Source: Nepenthes gracilis
Taxonomy: Eukaryota; Streptophyta; Magnoliopsida; Caryophyllales; Nepenthaceae
Direction of reading: 5' to 3'
Assembly (NCBI GenBank): GCA_033239525.1
Contig: BSYO01000016.1
Location: 7,451,045 to 7,515,044 of the forward strand
Length of the DNA: 64,000 nucleotides
The notes beneath the pieces were generated by a model. That model saw only the letters and a list, made by a program, of their open reading frames with translations. It searched no databases and was not told the origin of the DNA. Positions 19,631 to 31,350 of the stretch are shown piece by piece. A program made the translations under genes and the position numbers. The number at the start of each line of letters is the position of its first letter. Position 1 is the first letter of the stretch.

Positions 19631-22511
19631 TGTGAGATCTCAATTTCGGAACATGGTAATTATGGACTAATTATGTAGATGGAAATCATATTTAGGTTCA
19701 AGAATGTGAAAAAATTTAATACCGAAGTAAAATAAGGCGAATGGGCTAAGGAGCGCAAGGAGCTCAACTATCGCTCAAGCGCTCCTCGAGCAGAAAAATG
19801 TGAATGCACCGCTTGAGGGTGCACCCGAGGCGAGGCGGGAGTGATCCCGGCTACGAGCACACCGCTTGAGCACAATTCTGCAAATGCGGGTGCTTGAGCA
19901 CCGCTCGACTGGCACTCAAGTGCCAGTCATGTGACCGCACATGGTTCCTCTTTCCTTTATGTTTTTAAGTGGGATTTGGGGATTTCTCCTAGTAGAACGA
20001 TGGCAGAACAAGAGGAGAAGAGGAGAGGAAGGAGAAAGAAGAGAAAAAAAAGAGGGAAAATCTTCTGTCTATACTTGAACAGAGTAAGGGCAACTGTAGA
20101 TCAAGCTCAGGAAAATATACTTCGGATGTTATTTACTATTTTTACAGCTTTTCTATATCTCAAAAATGGTATTTATACTCTAAATCCATGTTTCCTTATG
20201 TTTACTATAAATAATGCCTATTTTTCCTGATTAATTGGACAAATTTTATGTTTGATGGTATGTACTACTATATATGTCTCTAATTTCATAAAAATACATG
20301 TATTTAGTATTTGTTTATCACCCGGACTGTTTGGCGAAACCCTAAGCACAAAAATGAAGGGATTTAATTGTTTTAATCCAAAATTTCTGATATGTAAAAA
20401 CTAATCTGTAATGATATACTATCTATGGTGTGATTTATGTCTGAAAAATTTATACTAATTTATACTGTAAAATTTCTAAGGATTTCTGAAGCAAATCTAA
20501 AGGGTTTCTAAATATTGCTGTATATTCTGAAGCATACTGAAGGATTACAAACTATTACTATATATTCTGAAGCTAACTGAAGAGTTACTATAAAATTCTG
20601 ACTGACATCTGAAACTGAAAAAGCTTTTAGTTAAGAAATAAGAAAGAAAAATATTTCTAACCCTGTTAATTAGGACCAATGACTGATATATAATCAGGTT
20701 AGGTTCTCTAGCATATCTTAAAATGTTATGATAGTAATCGAGGATAAGTCTATCCATGGAGTTACACGTAGTCTGCCATTCCTCAGGGTGTTAACCTAGG
20801 AGGTAGTTACTGTTCCTAGCCAGCACCCCTGTCCTAAATCCCACGAGAGAGGATAGATCCTGCGAGAAGGGATCACCTGTTCCTATTTATAGTCTTAGAT
20901 TGTGTGGCGTGAATACAATTTATCCTCGATTATTTGTCCCCACTACTAGTAGGGTCTACTGCTTAGATCACTTACTGATAGAAAAAGAGATTTTCATAAT
21001 TCACAGATTCTATATCGACTTCTGACTTTTGATTTATGTTTACTGATTAATGATTTCTGAAGCCTAATTATTATCAAATTACGCTTTTCTCATGATTTAT
21101 ATATATGTTTCTATTCTCTGGCAGTTCTATAATCTTCTGCATTTATATTCTGCTATAATTTTTATAAATCATTATTTTATAGCATTTATACTTTAATATG
21201 TAACTGTTCAGTTTTGTTGCATTCTAAATTTTACAGCCTGTATGCATGTACCTTGTTGGGTTTCAACTCATTATTTTATTATTTTTGTAACGTCCCCAGG
21301 CACCCGCATGTGGATATTGTCCGCTTTGCCACACAGGCACATGATTTTATTCCTGGCAGACGGCCTCCGCTGCCCCCAAAACACGTGCACAAGGAAAAGG
21401 TATCCATGCCCTTATAAGACACACTTCATTCCCCTCCCCATCCGATATGGGATATCACAGTCCACCTCCTAGGGATCCCAACGTCCGCATTAGCACACCG
21501 AATCAAGCCCCGTCTCTGATACCATTTGTAGCGTCCCCAGGCACCCGCTTGTGAATATTGTCTACTTTGTCACATAGGCGCACGGTTTTGTTCCTGGCAA
21601 AGGGCCTCCATCGCCCCCAAAATGCCTCCACAAGGGAGGGGTATCCACGCCCTTATATGGCACGCTTCGTTCCCCTCCCCATCCGATGTGGGACATCACA
21701 ATCCACCCCCCTTGGGAGCCCAACGTCCGCGTTGGCACACTGAACTAAACCTGTCTCTAATACCATTTGTGTCGTCCCCAGGCACCCGCATATGGATATT
21801 GTCCGCTTTGCCATACAAACGTACGATTTTGTTCTTGGCAGACGGCCTCCACCGCCCCCAAAACGCGTCCATAAGGGAAAGGTATCCACGCCCTTATAAG
21901 GCACGCTTCGTTTCCCTCCCCATCCGATGTGGGACATCACAATTTTTTCCCTCCAAGTGAGATGGTAGAGCTAGCACCAGACAAGAAGGAATAGTAAAGC
22001 TTAGCCTGAAGACATTCTGGAGACTTGAAGTATTTTGGAGAATCTTGGAAAGATAGAGTTTGAATGTAAATACTTGATTTTGCATATGGATTTATGTATA
22101 TGGATTATGTATATGAAATGTATGTGATGCATGTGATGAAATAGGAAATTATACTTCCACAGGTTTATAGTTTTATTTTCGATATATGTTTTCTGGATTC
22201 TATACAGGTCTTAGATGGCATCTCTATTTTGAACTGTTAATATAGTGAATGGGAAATGTGAAATGTAAGCATAGGGTATTATATGGCGTCTGTGATCCTG
22301 TGCCTGATATGAGAATTCCTATTGATGGATATTATGATGTTATTCTGTATGTTTGTAGGTTATAAATAGGATTTCTATTCTAGTTTAGCCCAATTTCAGG
22401 GGAAACTCTGTATGTTTTTCCTTAGAATTATAGATTATTAATTGGGCTTAGTCTTCTGTTTTCCATAATGACGGAAGATTCTGAGGACAAAAAAAAAACT
22501 GTTCCGTCATA
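19631..22511 (+). repeat. G1 3' LTR (2.2 kb plus TRIM array)
   Basis: Begins TGTGAGATCT and ends TTCCGTCATA next to the duplication GTTAG. It aligns along its length with the 5' LTR pieces, with many base differences, so the element is old. It carries CGCTCAAGCGCTCC repeats near 19768-19925, the CCTCGATTATTTGTCC block near 20920, and the GATCCTGTG block at about 22292. The U5 acceptor-like region is split by the TRIM array at 21286. Confidence 0.93.
21286..21941 (-). mobile_element. TRIM-B: TRIM array with three LTRs and two internal regions
   Basis: 656 bp flanked by ATTTT (21281-21285, 21942-21946). Three 174-bp LTRs at 21286-21459, 21527-21700 and 21768-21941, on the minus strand (TGTAACGTCCCC...GACATCACA), separated by two 67-bp internal regions, each with a minus-strand PBS (TGGTATCAGAG or TGGTATTAGAG). 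This LTR-int-LTR-int-LTR form arises by unequal recombination between LTRs. Confidence 0.95.
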
Positions 22512-22516
22512 GTTAG

Positions 22517-23553
22517 CATAGAGTTTACGCTACCACAAGCCAGGATTGTAGGGTGTTTTTCTCCAATATTCAAAGCTAATGTCCAAGGATACACTTGATG
22601 TCAACCTTAGTTACATTCTTTATACGAAAAGTCACCTTGATTTTTCTCTTTTACACTTGTCCCTAAATCGGGCATAGTATTTTTGAGCAAAATCCTAGGT
22701 TTTGGGTGGTGGTTCTCTGTCCTCTTAATCGGTGCCAGGTGCTTCTCTCTACAATGGGTTTCTAACCTGTATGGTTGTTCCTTCCCCCATCCATTTTAGG
22801 AACTCTACCCCTCTGCAGCTCTAATCTCGATTTTGGTAAGACAGAGGATTTCTTTTTTGTTTTGCCTTATGTATAAGAACAAGAATATTACACCTTATTC
22901 TTTCATGGGAAGCTTTCCTGCTGCCTCCATTGGTATTGTAGCCTAGTCGGAAACACTGCGGCGATGGCAGATGAGCTTTTCTCATCGGTCCGTCTTTGTA
23001 GAGGTTGGTTAGATTACTGTAGTCGGGTCACTACTTCATGTATATATATATTTTTATTTCCTTCTGAGTTATACATCTGCTATTGTAAACTTGTTGTACG
23101 TTGTAAATGGAATTAATGAGTGGAACATTCCGAAAGTTGTTTTTCTTCATATTGTATGGTTCTAATACTCGTTTGTTTTGAATAGTTGAAGTGCTTGAAT
23201 GATGTACATACATTGTGTTGTCGTTGTATGGCTTCTGACAATCTAACTACTTGGTCCACTTCGGTTTTCTAACAATTCGATTGGTAATAATGTGTCTCGA
23301 ACACATGGTTAGGATGTAAACCAACCAAACTTGTCTCGAGCTCATTAGGGTTGCATGCTGCAAGTTTGCCATCTTAGTAAATGGTTTGTCAGGGCATCAT
23401 TACCTGTATCGTGCTGCCGACTTGATGATCTAGGTGTCAGGGTTGTTAGCTGTCTACAAGCTGCATAGGGAGGCATTGCGTCAGTCATCTTAACTGGCCC
23501 AACAAACTACCACACCATAACACTTTGCAGTATAGGCATATGTGGTGGTCATT
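22517..23553 (+). other. Right flank of G1: leader-like region of LARD-like sequence
   Basis: Continues the sequence interrupted at 6415. No long open frame and no similarity to the other LTRs in the window. GTAAGA at about 22836 and pyrimidine-rich runs could be splice signals, but I have no support for this. Confidence 0.3.
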
Positions 23554-25735
23554 ATGGAAACGCACCTCTTCGATTCCTTATACGATACAGTTTTGAGGCC
23601 AAGGCCTTGGCTATTTAAGCACTTGGTCCTAGTCGTTTTTGTACTTCTTTTCTTAACTTGAGTCACTCTGCCCTAGTTCATTTTTCTTGCCTTCCCTGAG
23701 AGTCGATGAGATTCTACTTGTTGTCACTTCCCATGATGTGGAGTCTCTGTATATTTGATGCAATACCTCGAGTGCCATCTCATATGTATTGCCTACCGAT
23801 GATGATAGGGCTTGCTTCTCGTAGCACGGGTTCATCACCATCTATGAGGTCCATCTGAATGGAGGCCTTTGTATCCCTTTTGCACAGGAGCTGTACAAGA
23901 TCCTAGTGTCTTTGGACATTCCTGTAGTTGCCTCCGCTTTAATGTCGTTTAATACCTCATTTCTATGTGCCTCTTCTTTCGCCACCGTGGACATTCCTTG
24001 GATGCCCTGACCATGAAGGCAATCTTTTGGTTCAACTAGGAAGCAGACTAGATTTCGTTCCCCTCCCATAGGCAGTATCGAATAAGTGGGGAAATCCAAA
24101 CTTGGTAAAGGGTTGGAAAGATTGGTTCTTTTATTTATCGGTCCCTTCTAATTGGATCCCTTCCAACAAACGGGATGGAGTGGAGAATACCTATGCCGAC
24201 AATATCTTGGATTGGGAAGAATGCATAATAAAGCCGACCATGGAGCTTGTAAAGAAGCATTCAGACTCCTTTTGTCAAAAGAACTTTTGGTTGTCTATGA
24301 AGGCATTCACATGAGTTGAGTGGAAGTTTCAGATGAAAAGGGCAAATGTTACTACTATACTGCTTTATAAACCCAAAAGGAAACTAACATCTTTCTTCAT
24401 CTGGGACTCTCCTGAGAGGGTAGCTAGATGGGGAACTTTGTCTTGTTCCTCTTTCTCTAACTCTCATTGGGCCGTTGCAGAGGTGGAGCAGAATGTTGGC
24501 AAGTTCTTCAGAAAACCAGGCTCCATCCCTTCTTCTCTAGTTCACCAAGTTTTTGAGGAGGCATCCAAGTTTGCCAAGGGTGGTGAGCCCCCTATACCTT
24601 CTACTTTGAGAATAAGGGATCCCGAAGGTAGTGGGCCAGCTGAACCGATCAGTGATCCAACCTTAACCGAGTACGGGGTCCTTGTTTTTATCAATTCGTC
24701 ACATGATGAGCCTTTGCCCGAACCTCCTGCTATTTGTGTTCAGGAGGGTCATAGTAGTGATCAAGAGGATGAAGCTCAAGTAGAGAATAATGTAGAGGCA
24801 TCAGCAACTGATGAGGTTCCTTGCTCGAATGCTCCGACACGTAAAGTCTTAAAGGTTTCGAGTGCTTCTCCTTCACCACCAAGTTTTGGGTTGCTCCTCC
24901 ACCATCATGCAATGCCTTTGTTAGGCTAGAGGACTCGATATAAATTTGGATCTGAGGACACTCCTAGCCCATATTTTTGGTGGTCCCTGTCTCATCTAGA
25001 GAGTCCACCACACCAAGAGGGTCCATCCTCCCTTGAGGTATGGCTTTATAGATTTTTGTTTCATGATTACATCTTTGTAGCCGTTCCTGACCAGCCATTC
25101 CTTTTTGCTTGGTAAGTGCAGGAGGAGCTCCACATGATGGTGAGGGCTCTGCATCGACTAGAAGTCAAGATCTCATGCCTATTTTAGTTTCATGTCGATA
25201 CTGCCGTGCTTAAAGAGATGAAGGGCTGAGTGAATACTATCATTGATGAGGCTCTACAGAGTCAAGTGCAGGTAGCTAACCTCGACTGCAAGCTATCCAA
25301 GTCCAAGACAAGATCCTAAGAGCTCATGGAGGAGAAATCTTGGGCTCTAGATCGAATCACCTCGCTCGAGGATGCACTTCAGGGGTCTAAGTGGTAACTC
25401 GCTGAGCTATGGAGTGAGTGTGCCCAACTTGAGGGGGAGCTGAGGACTTGGTTCCATCCAAAGTAAGTTTGCCACATAGTGGACGTCAGATTTTGGGATG
25501 GAATTTGCCTCTACAAACAGATCACATCCTTAGTAGCTCTAGACTTTCTTGTTGGCTTCTTCAATCCAAGGAACATTGGTGCTCAATGCCGATCTAACTT
25601 TGTCAACTTCCCAAAGAGAGGTGGGGAGCCTTTGCCATGCTTAGCTGTGGCTCCCCACCTTAGGATGGTCATCTTGTCAAGTCATCGGCACAGGCGGTAT
25701 TTTATATCTTTGAGGCAGATGGATACTCCTTGATG
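23554..25735 (+). pseudogene. Gag-like protein of a LARD-type element, degraded
   Basis: The readable part begins with METHLFDSLYDTV (23554) and continues through frames with stops. The recognisable segment is KGWKDWFFYLSVPSNW (24108 on), which fits the GWK.RFF.V..W motif of plant gag-like proteins found in non-autonomous LTR elements. A 198-codon open frame (24333-24929) follows, rich in Pro, Ser and Glu in its second half. After that comes heptad-like sequence (LDRITSLEDALQGSKW, ECAQLEGELRTW) suggesting a coiled coil near 25270-25440, then a short open frame to 25733. Assignment rests on pattern only. No RT, protease or zinc knuckle follows. Confidence 0.45.
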
Positions 25736-26529
25736 TACATGTAAATTGTTCAATAAATCAGCGAAATTGGCTTAATCATTGTCACTAATGTCTTTGAGTT
25801 TGTGTTAACTTGTTTTTGTTCAACACTTATTATGTTTGCCGACTAAGTGTTGTTACTATTATCGCCAGGCTTGGTTGATTGTCTTTATTTATGTGTGTTC
25901 TTTCCCGTGAAAGAATGTCATGGTACCTGGAGTGACTTCGGCTAGATGATTTGATTTGGTCACTATGGTCGTTAGGTTTCAGCGGAGTCTAGACCGTCAC
26001 CTGCAGTTGATTGGTGGTGATCGTCATAATAAGAGGGAGTTGTTGCGCTTGTACATCACGTCCAAGTTCGCTGAAGGTCTTATTTGGTACTGGCCGCTCT
26101 TTTGGGCATGTCTGAATTTATTCCGTAAGCTTCCCAAGCCATTGTATTCGACCATTGTCGACTAACGCTGCTCATTTTATTGAAAGAAGTTGTCGCACGC
26201 ATATTGCAAAGCTCCTTAAGGTTTTTAGTGGCCTCGTTTTAGGCCGGCCAGACTTTAGTCAGCAAGGTCCTTGGGCCATGGTATTCAACCTCATTCAAGC
26301 CGCTCAATTATTGGTATCGAGGTTTTAATCTGGATTTTAAAGGTTGGTCCTTGGGTGAAATATGCCACCCGACTCAGAGGCAGTCTAGGCCTTTGAATTA
26401 ATGCAATCACATAAGATTCAAGTAATTGACACAATAAATGAAATCAATGATTATTTTATTGAATTTAACATATTTACATTATCCAAGCTGTTCTCATGGG
26501 TTACTCTGGACTTACCTGTGCTCAGTGGT
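25736..26529 (+). other. Non-coding remainder of LARD-like region
   Basis: One 69-codon open frame at 25956-26165 has no recognisable motif. No terminal repeat could be matched to 5871-6415. It ends where LTR-E begins. Confidence 0.35.
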
Positions 26530-28272
26530 TGTGATGACCCCAAAAATCCTAACCAAAAATTGACAAGATTTCGACCGTAAAACGGCCATCAAACTAAACA
26601 TAAACCTGTATAATATCCCTGTAGAACAAATACATGACACAACAACAGCCAACACAGGATCTAAATGCCACAATATATTTTTGACTCCAACATCGTATCT
26701 TCAGACACAACATTGAATAGAGAGATGCCACTTGATACTAAAATACAAATCATAATTACCTACAGAAGTATATATGCAACCATCAATACACAGCGGAACT
26801 AAACTATATGTACATCCTAAATACAATATAAACAAATCATCAAAATATACAAAAGTCCTCCAAGTATAAGTACAAAACTATAAAATTTAGGTCTACAAAA
26901 TTTTTTCATCATTGTCTAGAGCCTAGCTAACTGCTAATCTCTGCACCACCTCATTGGGTATAAGCGCGTGCTCATATGAAGGTAAGAAAAATAACAATGA
27001 GCGAGCCAAATTCTCAGCAAGGCACAAAGGGTAGCTCGCTCGATTCGTAGATTTTAGATTCTAAAATATGTAGCAATTTCTTTATCTTTGCGGACCATGG
27101 CCAGTAGGCCTTACCAGCTAACGGAGCAGTCAAATCAAGGAAAGGATTATATTATTCCACATGATCTAAGGCACTACCCACGAACTTCAAATTTAATAAC
27201 TCGTGTTGGACAGTACACCTATAATCCCGGACATATTAAGCTAATAGTCCTTATTCTTATGCCACCATGTCCCCTGTGGCCCAAAGACAGTTCCTCAATT
27301 TACCACTGGAATATCCTAAGGTATGTTAGAAAATACTACCCTCTGAAATACAAATCCTTGGTTCAATTTCATGATTATTTATTCTTAACAGAAGGTTCCA
27401 CCATAATTCTCGCACAAAATTCTCACTCCCTGGAGAACAAATTGGCAAACATAACAATTTGTAGAGTTTTCTTCATATACTTTGTATAACTTGCATAATT
27501 CTCGGATACAAAAACAGATAATCATATTCTTGAGCATAATGATACACATTTTCATATTCTTGTGAGCTTAAATCTTCAGATGCCTTTAAACACATGCATA
27601 AATTAACATAAAGCTTGAGAGAACTAGAAATTCTTACTATAATAAGCGAAATATAACTTTAGAGCTTTCGGATAACAAATCCCTTCATAAGTGGTTCATC
27701 ACATAATTTTCGAAACACACAAATTATTTTATGAAATGTACAAGTAAATAAATATTAAATAATCAAGGTAAAAATATCCACAAAGTTAAGGTTTCAATTA
27801 TCTAAGGCCAAAACATGCATAATCTCTAAATTACACTGGTAAAAATGTCGGGGCATGGGTTAGAGTTTTCCATGTGCACAAAATCACAAAAAACTAACCA
27901 AATTAGAGACCCAATTGATTAATAATCATGTTCAAGACATGGATATCAATTTTGTAAAGTCAAATCATGCAAAAATCTCAAAATAAACGGGTAAAAGCAT
28001 TTGGGTGTGGGATCAAGGTTTCACATATGAAATACCGCATAAAACATAGAAATCGTACGTGAAATCAATATATATATATATGCTCAATATATTGGTATCA
28101 TAATATAAAAGTGTGGACACGTATCACGATGAAAATACCTAAAGGGATTGGAACAAAATGTGCAAAGAGAGAATGAAAAGTATACGAATACACTTACCTC
28201 AACCCGATCTACAACTTCCTTAACTAACTTGAAGCTAGAATCAAACCCGAGAGTCTCGATCTCCTCCTTCTA
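26530..28272 (-). mobile_element. LTR-E: minus-strand LTR, split by G2 and incomplete in the window
   Basis: Starts TGTGATGACCCC on the plus strand (the LTR 3' end in its own sense). It carries the ACACAGGATCTAAATGCCA block (26654) and the ACATGATCTAAGGC block near 27165, seen also in G4. In LTR sense it has a clear donor-like GAG|GTAAGTGTATTC at 28200-28186. It stops abruptly at 28272, where the G2 LTR begins, so its 5' end should lie beyond the window. Left flank GTGGT would be its duplication. Confidence 0.75.
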
Positions 28273-28473
28273 TGTAATATCCTGAATTTTTATCCGATTT
28301 AATTAGGATTATTTATTATTATTTTAGATAATTTGGGTGTGATAAAAATTAATTAAATATTATGAAAATTTTGATGATATTTGAACTTGTTAAGCCAACA
28401 CCTGGGGTGTGCCCATTCGGTCACCCGGGTATCAATTTGAGTTTTGGGGTAAAAAGAAAAAAGAATTAATATT

Positions 28474-28500
28474 ATATATATATAAATATATATATATGAA
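28474..28500. repeat. TA-rich microsatellite
   Basis: A run of about 27 bp of mostly alternating T and A in the U3 of LTR-B. The matching position in the 3' copy (61741-61775) instead holds an AAT/AAC triplet run. Confidence 0.8.
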
Positions 28501-30660
28501 GCAGGAGGAAGGAACGAAGAGGGAAAGGGGTTCGGGGAGAGAGAGAATGGGTGAGAGGGTTGGGGTTCTACCGCTGAGCGGTGCGGTGGAGGGTTCGTCG
28601 GGGAAAAAGGCGGCGTGCGGGGTGGTCGACAATGGCCGGCCAAGGCTGTACGTAGTAGGGGCAGGTGTCACATCCAGTATTCTCATATTCATCTAAATAA
28701 TATGGAACATGTGCTTACCTTAATAATTTGTAAATCATAATAAATTATTATACACAGGATCTAAAATAATGCCAATCGTTAATGACTCTGACATTTATTC
28801 AACAATAATATGAATACAAGTTGTAATAAGGAAATATACTAGCTAATATTTCAAATTTATCTTATAAAATTACATCGAAATTTATATGATAGCCATAAGA
28901 AATTTGTAAGTATATATTTGAATACCAATACTAAAATTACATTTTTGGGATTCTTATAAAGTTACAAGTTCTTACATCATTACTTTAACTAAACCAATTA
29001 CATCATTATAAATTACTGCACAGTTATTAGTTCTTCTTTACTTCTGTTTACCTGGCTTGAACTCCTATAAAATATCTAGAGGAAAAGAAAATAAAAAGAG
29101 AGTGAGTCAAATACTCAATAAAAACATAATAGTCAATGACATACATATTTATCTTTAAAATAATTCATGATGAATATGGATCATGATGCATGTAAAAATA
29201 CATATATACTTTTAGAATATTTTTGTGATGCAATTGGCTTTTCTTTTTCTTATACTTAATTCTTATTACTTGCCAATATATTCTTACCTTACATATCTTG
29301 AAGAACTAGGGCTAGTAGGCATTATCTTCTTTATTTACATTCCGAAGACAAGATGATACTACCTATTGTCTCCCGGTAGATGGGGCCAAAATCACACAAT
29401 AATACTTATTCATACAATAATCTAAACTATAATATCTTAAGACATGCCAGGGGATAATACCCGTTGAAATAAATTCGTTGTTCAATTTCTTTACTTTTTA
29501 AAATTTTGTAGTGGAAGCCCTTATTTATAATCTTATTTCTTCTTCTTAATTTTCTCATCATAGAGAAAATTCATATTTCCTGGGTAACATGTTAGCTTCC
29601 ACTCATGCATAACATATCATATATATTCGTAACAAAATTACGATAAAGCATATTGTATATGTCCATAATAAAATCATACTAATGCATCACATAAGTTCGT
29701 ATACATTTTAACATGCGCTGGACTTACTTTTAGATAACATATTATTTAATTCCGAGTCCATAAATTCTACAATTTATCGGTGCACTAATCGGTTTAGTTC
29801 CATTTCATCCATTTAACCAGTTTGATCTCCAAGTTGGTTTATAGATCGATTTGGCTTTTTTGGTTATATCACGTGAGTCGATTCACCATTATCCATATAA
29901 TAAGTGGCTAATTCATTATTTTAAAGAAGTATACATAAACCGGTTCACTTACCAAATTAGCAGATTGATTAAAAACTGGTTCATTTCTAATCTTTAACAT
30001 CTGGTTCTTATAATAGCCAACCAATTTACATGATTTATAGCTTGATTACTAATTTAACATATCACATATGGCCAGTTTATTATTTATTTTCTAGTTGGTT
30101 CACACCAAATTATCAAAATAGGCAATTAAGTGCAAATTGGCCGGTTTAGTGACAAATTTTAGTTCTAGGGCTGGTTTGGCGACCAAATTGAGGTATTTTT
30201 GCGAACTATTTTACATGGTGATAGATCAACCTAGTAACTAAAAAATAAGACCGGGTCGGCTTCTAGTTCAACCAGTTCATGGCCGGTTCAGTCCATCAAA
30301 TAGACTGTAAGATTCAACATTTACATGGACGCATGGTTCTGCTGCTCATTTAGGTATTCGACTCAGTGGTCCATTCAAACCATTTTCATGAACTGATTTT
30401 ACAGAATCTTAATAAGGGTCTTAGCTAGTTGATAACCAATTTTGAGCCAGTTTGGTGGTCGGATGGAGGCCGGTTTGACCTTATTTCCCCAAACTACCAT
30501 TTCTAATATTCTAGTACCATCTAGCCGGTTCGGTTTACTTAATTTTTCTTAAGGCTGAACCAGTTGAATATTCAAGAGATATTTTTAAATAAACTTCATG
30601 AAATCTTAGAGGGTTCATTAAAGTCCTATAATAATTTATATAGAGCTTGAATCGATAAAA

Positions 30661-31350
30661 AATGTGAAGAAAATTAGCACCAATAGCAGTCCCAGATTTT
30701 CTCGGTTCAAACTGCCAGTTGACTTAAAAGTCCTTGAACCAACCTAATTCATGAGAATTATTCCAAAATAAAAATATGGTGATTTATCAAATATATTAAA
30801 GTTTCTTCAGTGAAATTTGTATTAGATAAATCAGCCATGAACAATATGTAAAAATTAGCATATCAGCAAGCATAACAGCAGGTTGCAGAACCAACTTCAT
30901 GATGTATGTTACTGAATGTTAGCTATTTTAGCATGGTAACCGCTAGGATTATACCAGAATTAAAAAAATGGTGATTTAGCTAACATCTTAAAGTATATAA
31001 ATTAAAAATTTCATTGCATGAATTGATCAAATAGAGCATGTAAAAATTTAAACATCAGCAAGGAGCAGCAACATTCAGCAACAAAATCTAATTTTGACAT
31101 CTTGCTGAATGTTGCTCATTCTAGCATGGAAATGGCAAGGATTATTCCTGGAAAAAATATGAAAAGTTAGCTAATATCTTAAAGTATATTCAGTAATAAT
31201 ATCATGGCATGAATCAATCAAATAGGACATGTATAAATTTTGACATCAGTAAGGGGCAGCAGAGTTCAGCAACAGAGTCTTATTTTGACATGTTGCTGAG
31301 CTTTACTCATTTGAGCATGGTTTCGGTGGGATTTTAAGTATTGGACTGAC
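30661..31350. repeat. About 190-bp tandem repeat in S5, 3.6 copies
   Basis: Units start near 30661, 30846, 31037 and 31228 (spacing 185, 191, 191 bp). Shared landmarks are GTAAAAATT.A, CATCAGCAAGG, CTGAATGTT, TAGCATGG, TTAGCTAA and TCTTAAAGTAT. The copies are diverged, so the expansion is old. Confidence 0.8.
31067..31116. repeat. 15-bp perfect inverted repeat (hairpin) within the 190-bp unit
   Basis: AGCAACATTCAGCAA (31067-31081) and TTGCTGAATGTTGCT (31102-31116), separated by 20 bp. The next unit keeps 11 of 12 pairs of the core stem (AGTTCAGCAACA with TGTTGCTGAGCT). Confidence 0.8.

Larger units (their letters stand above)
6416..22511 (+). mobile_element. G1: Tekay/Del-type Ty3/gypsy chromovirus, non-functional, with four nested insertions
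   Basis: Flanked by the duplication GTTAG (6411-6415 and 22512-22516). It has a 5' LTR (ends at 14511), initiator-Met PBS, gag, protease, RT, RNase H, integrase with chromodomain, a purine tract and a 3' LTR from 19631. Without insertions both LTRs are about 2.2 kb. The 5' LTR starts TATGAGATCC where the 3' LTR starts TGTGAGATCT. Inside it lie S7, S4, one TRIM in RT and a TRIM array in the 3' LTR. The integrase tail (IPLVKVLWRNYS, EEKIRNKYPHLF) is of the Tekay/Del chromodomain type. Confidence 0.95.

Noticed and set aside
24333..24929. 198-codon open frame as an intact host protein
   Set aside because: It begins in the middle of a longer degraded reading with upstream stops, has no complete domain and is flanked by further remnants in other frames.
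28353..28696. Host gene exon suggested by GC-rich open frames on both strands (86-96 codons)
   Set aside because: The segment is the U3/leader part of LTR-B and is present in the G2 3' LTR at 61700-61930 with frame-breaking changes.
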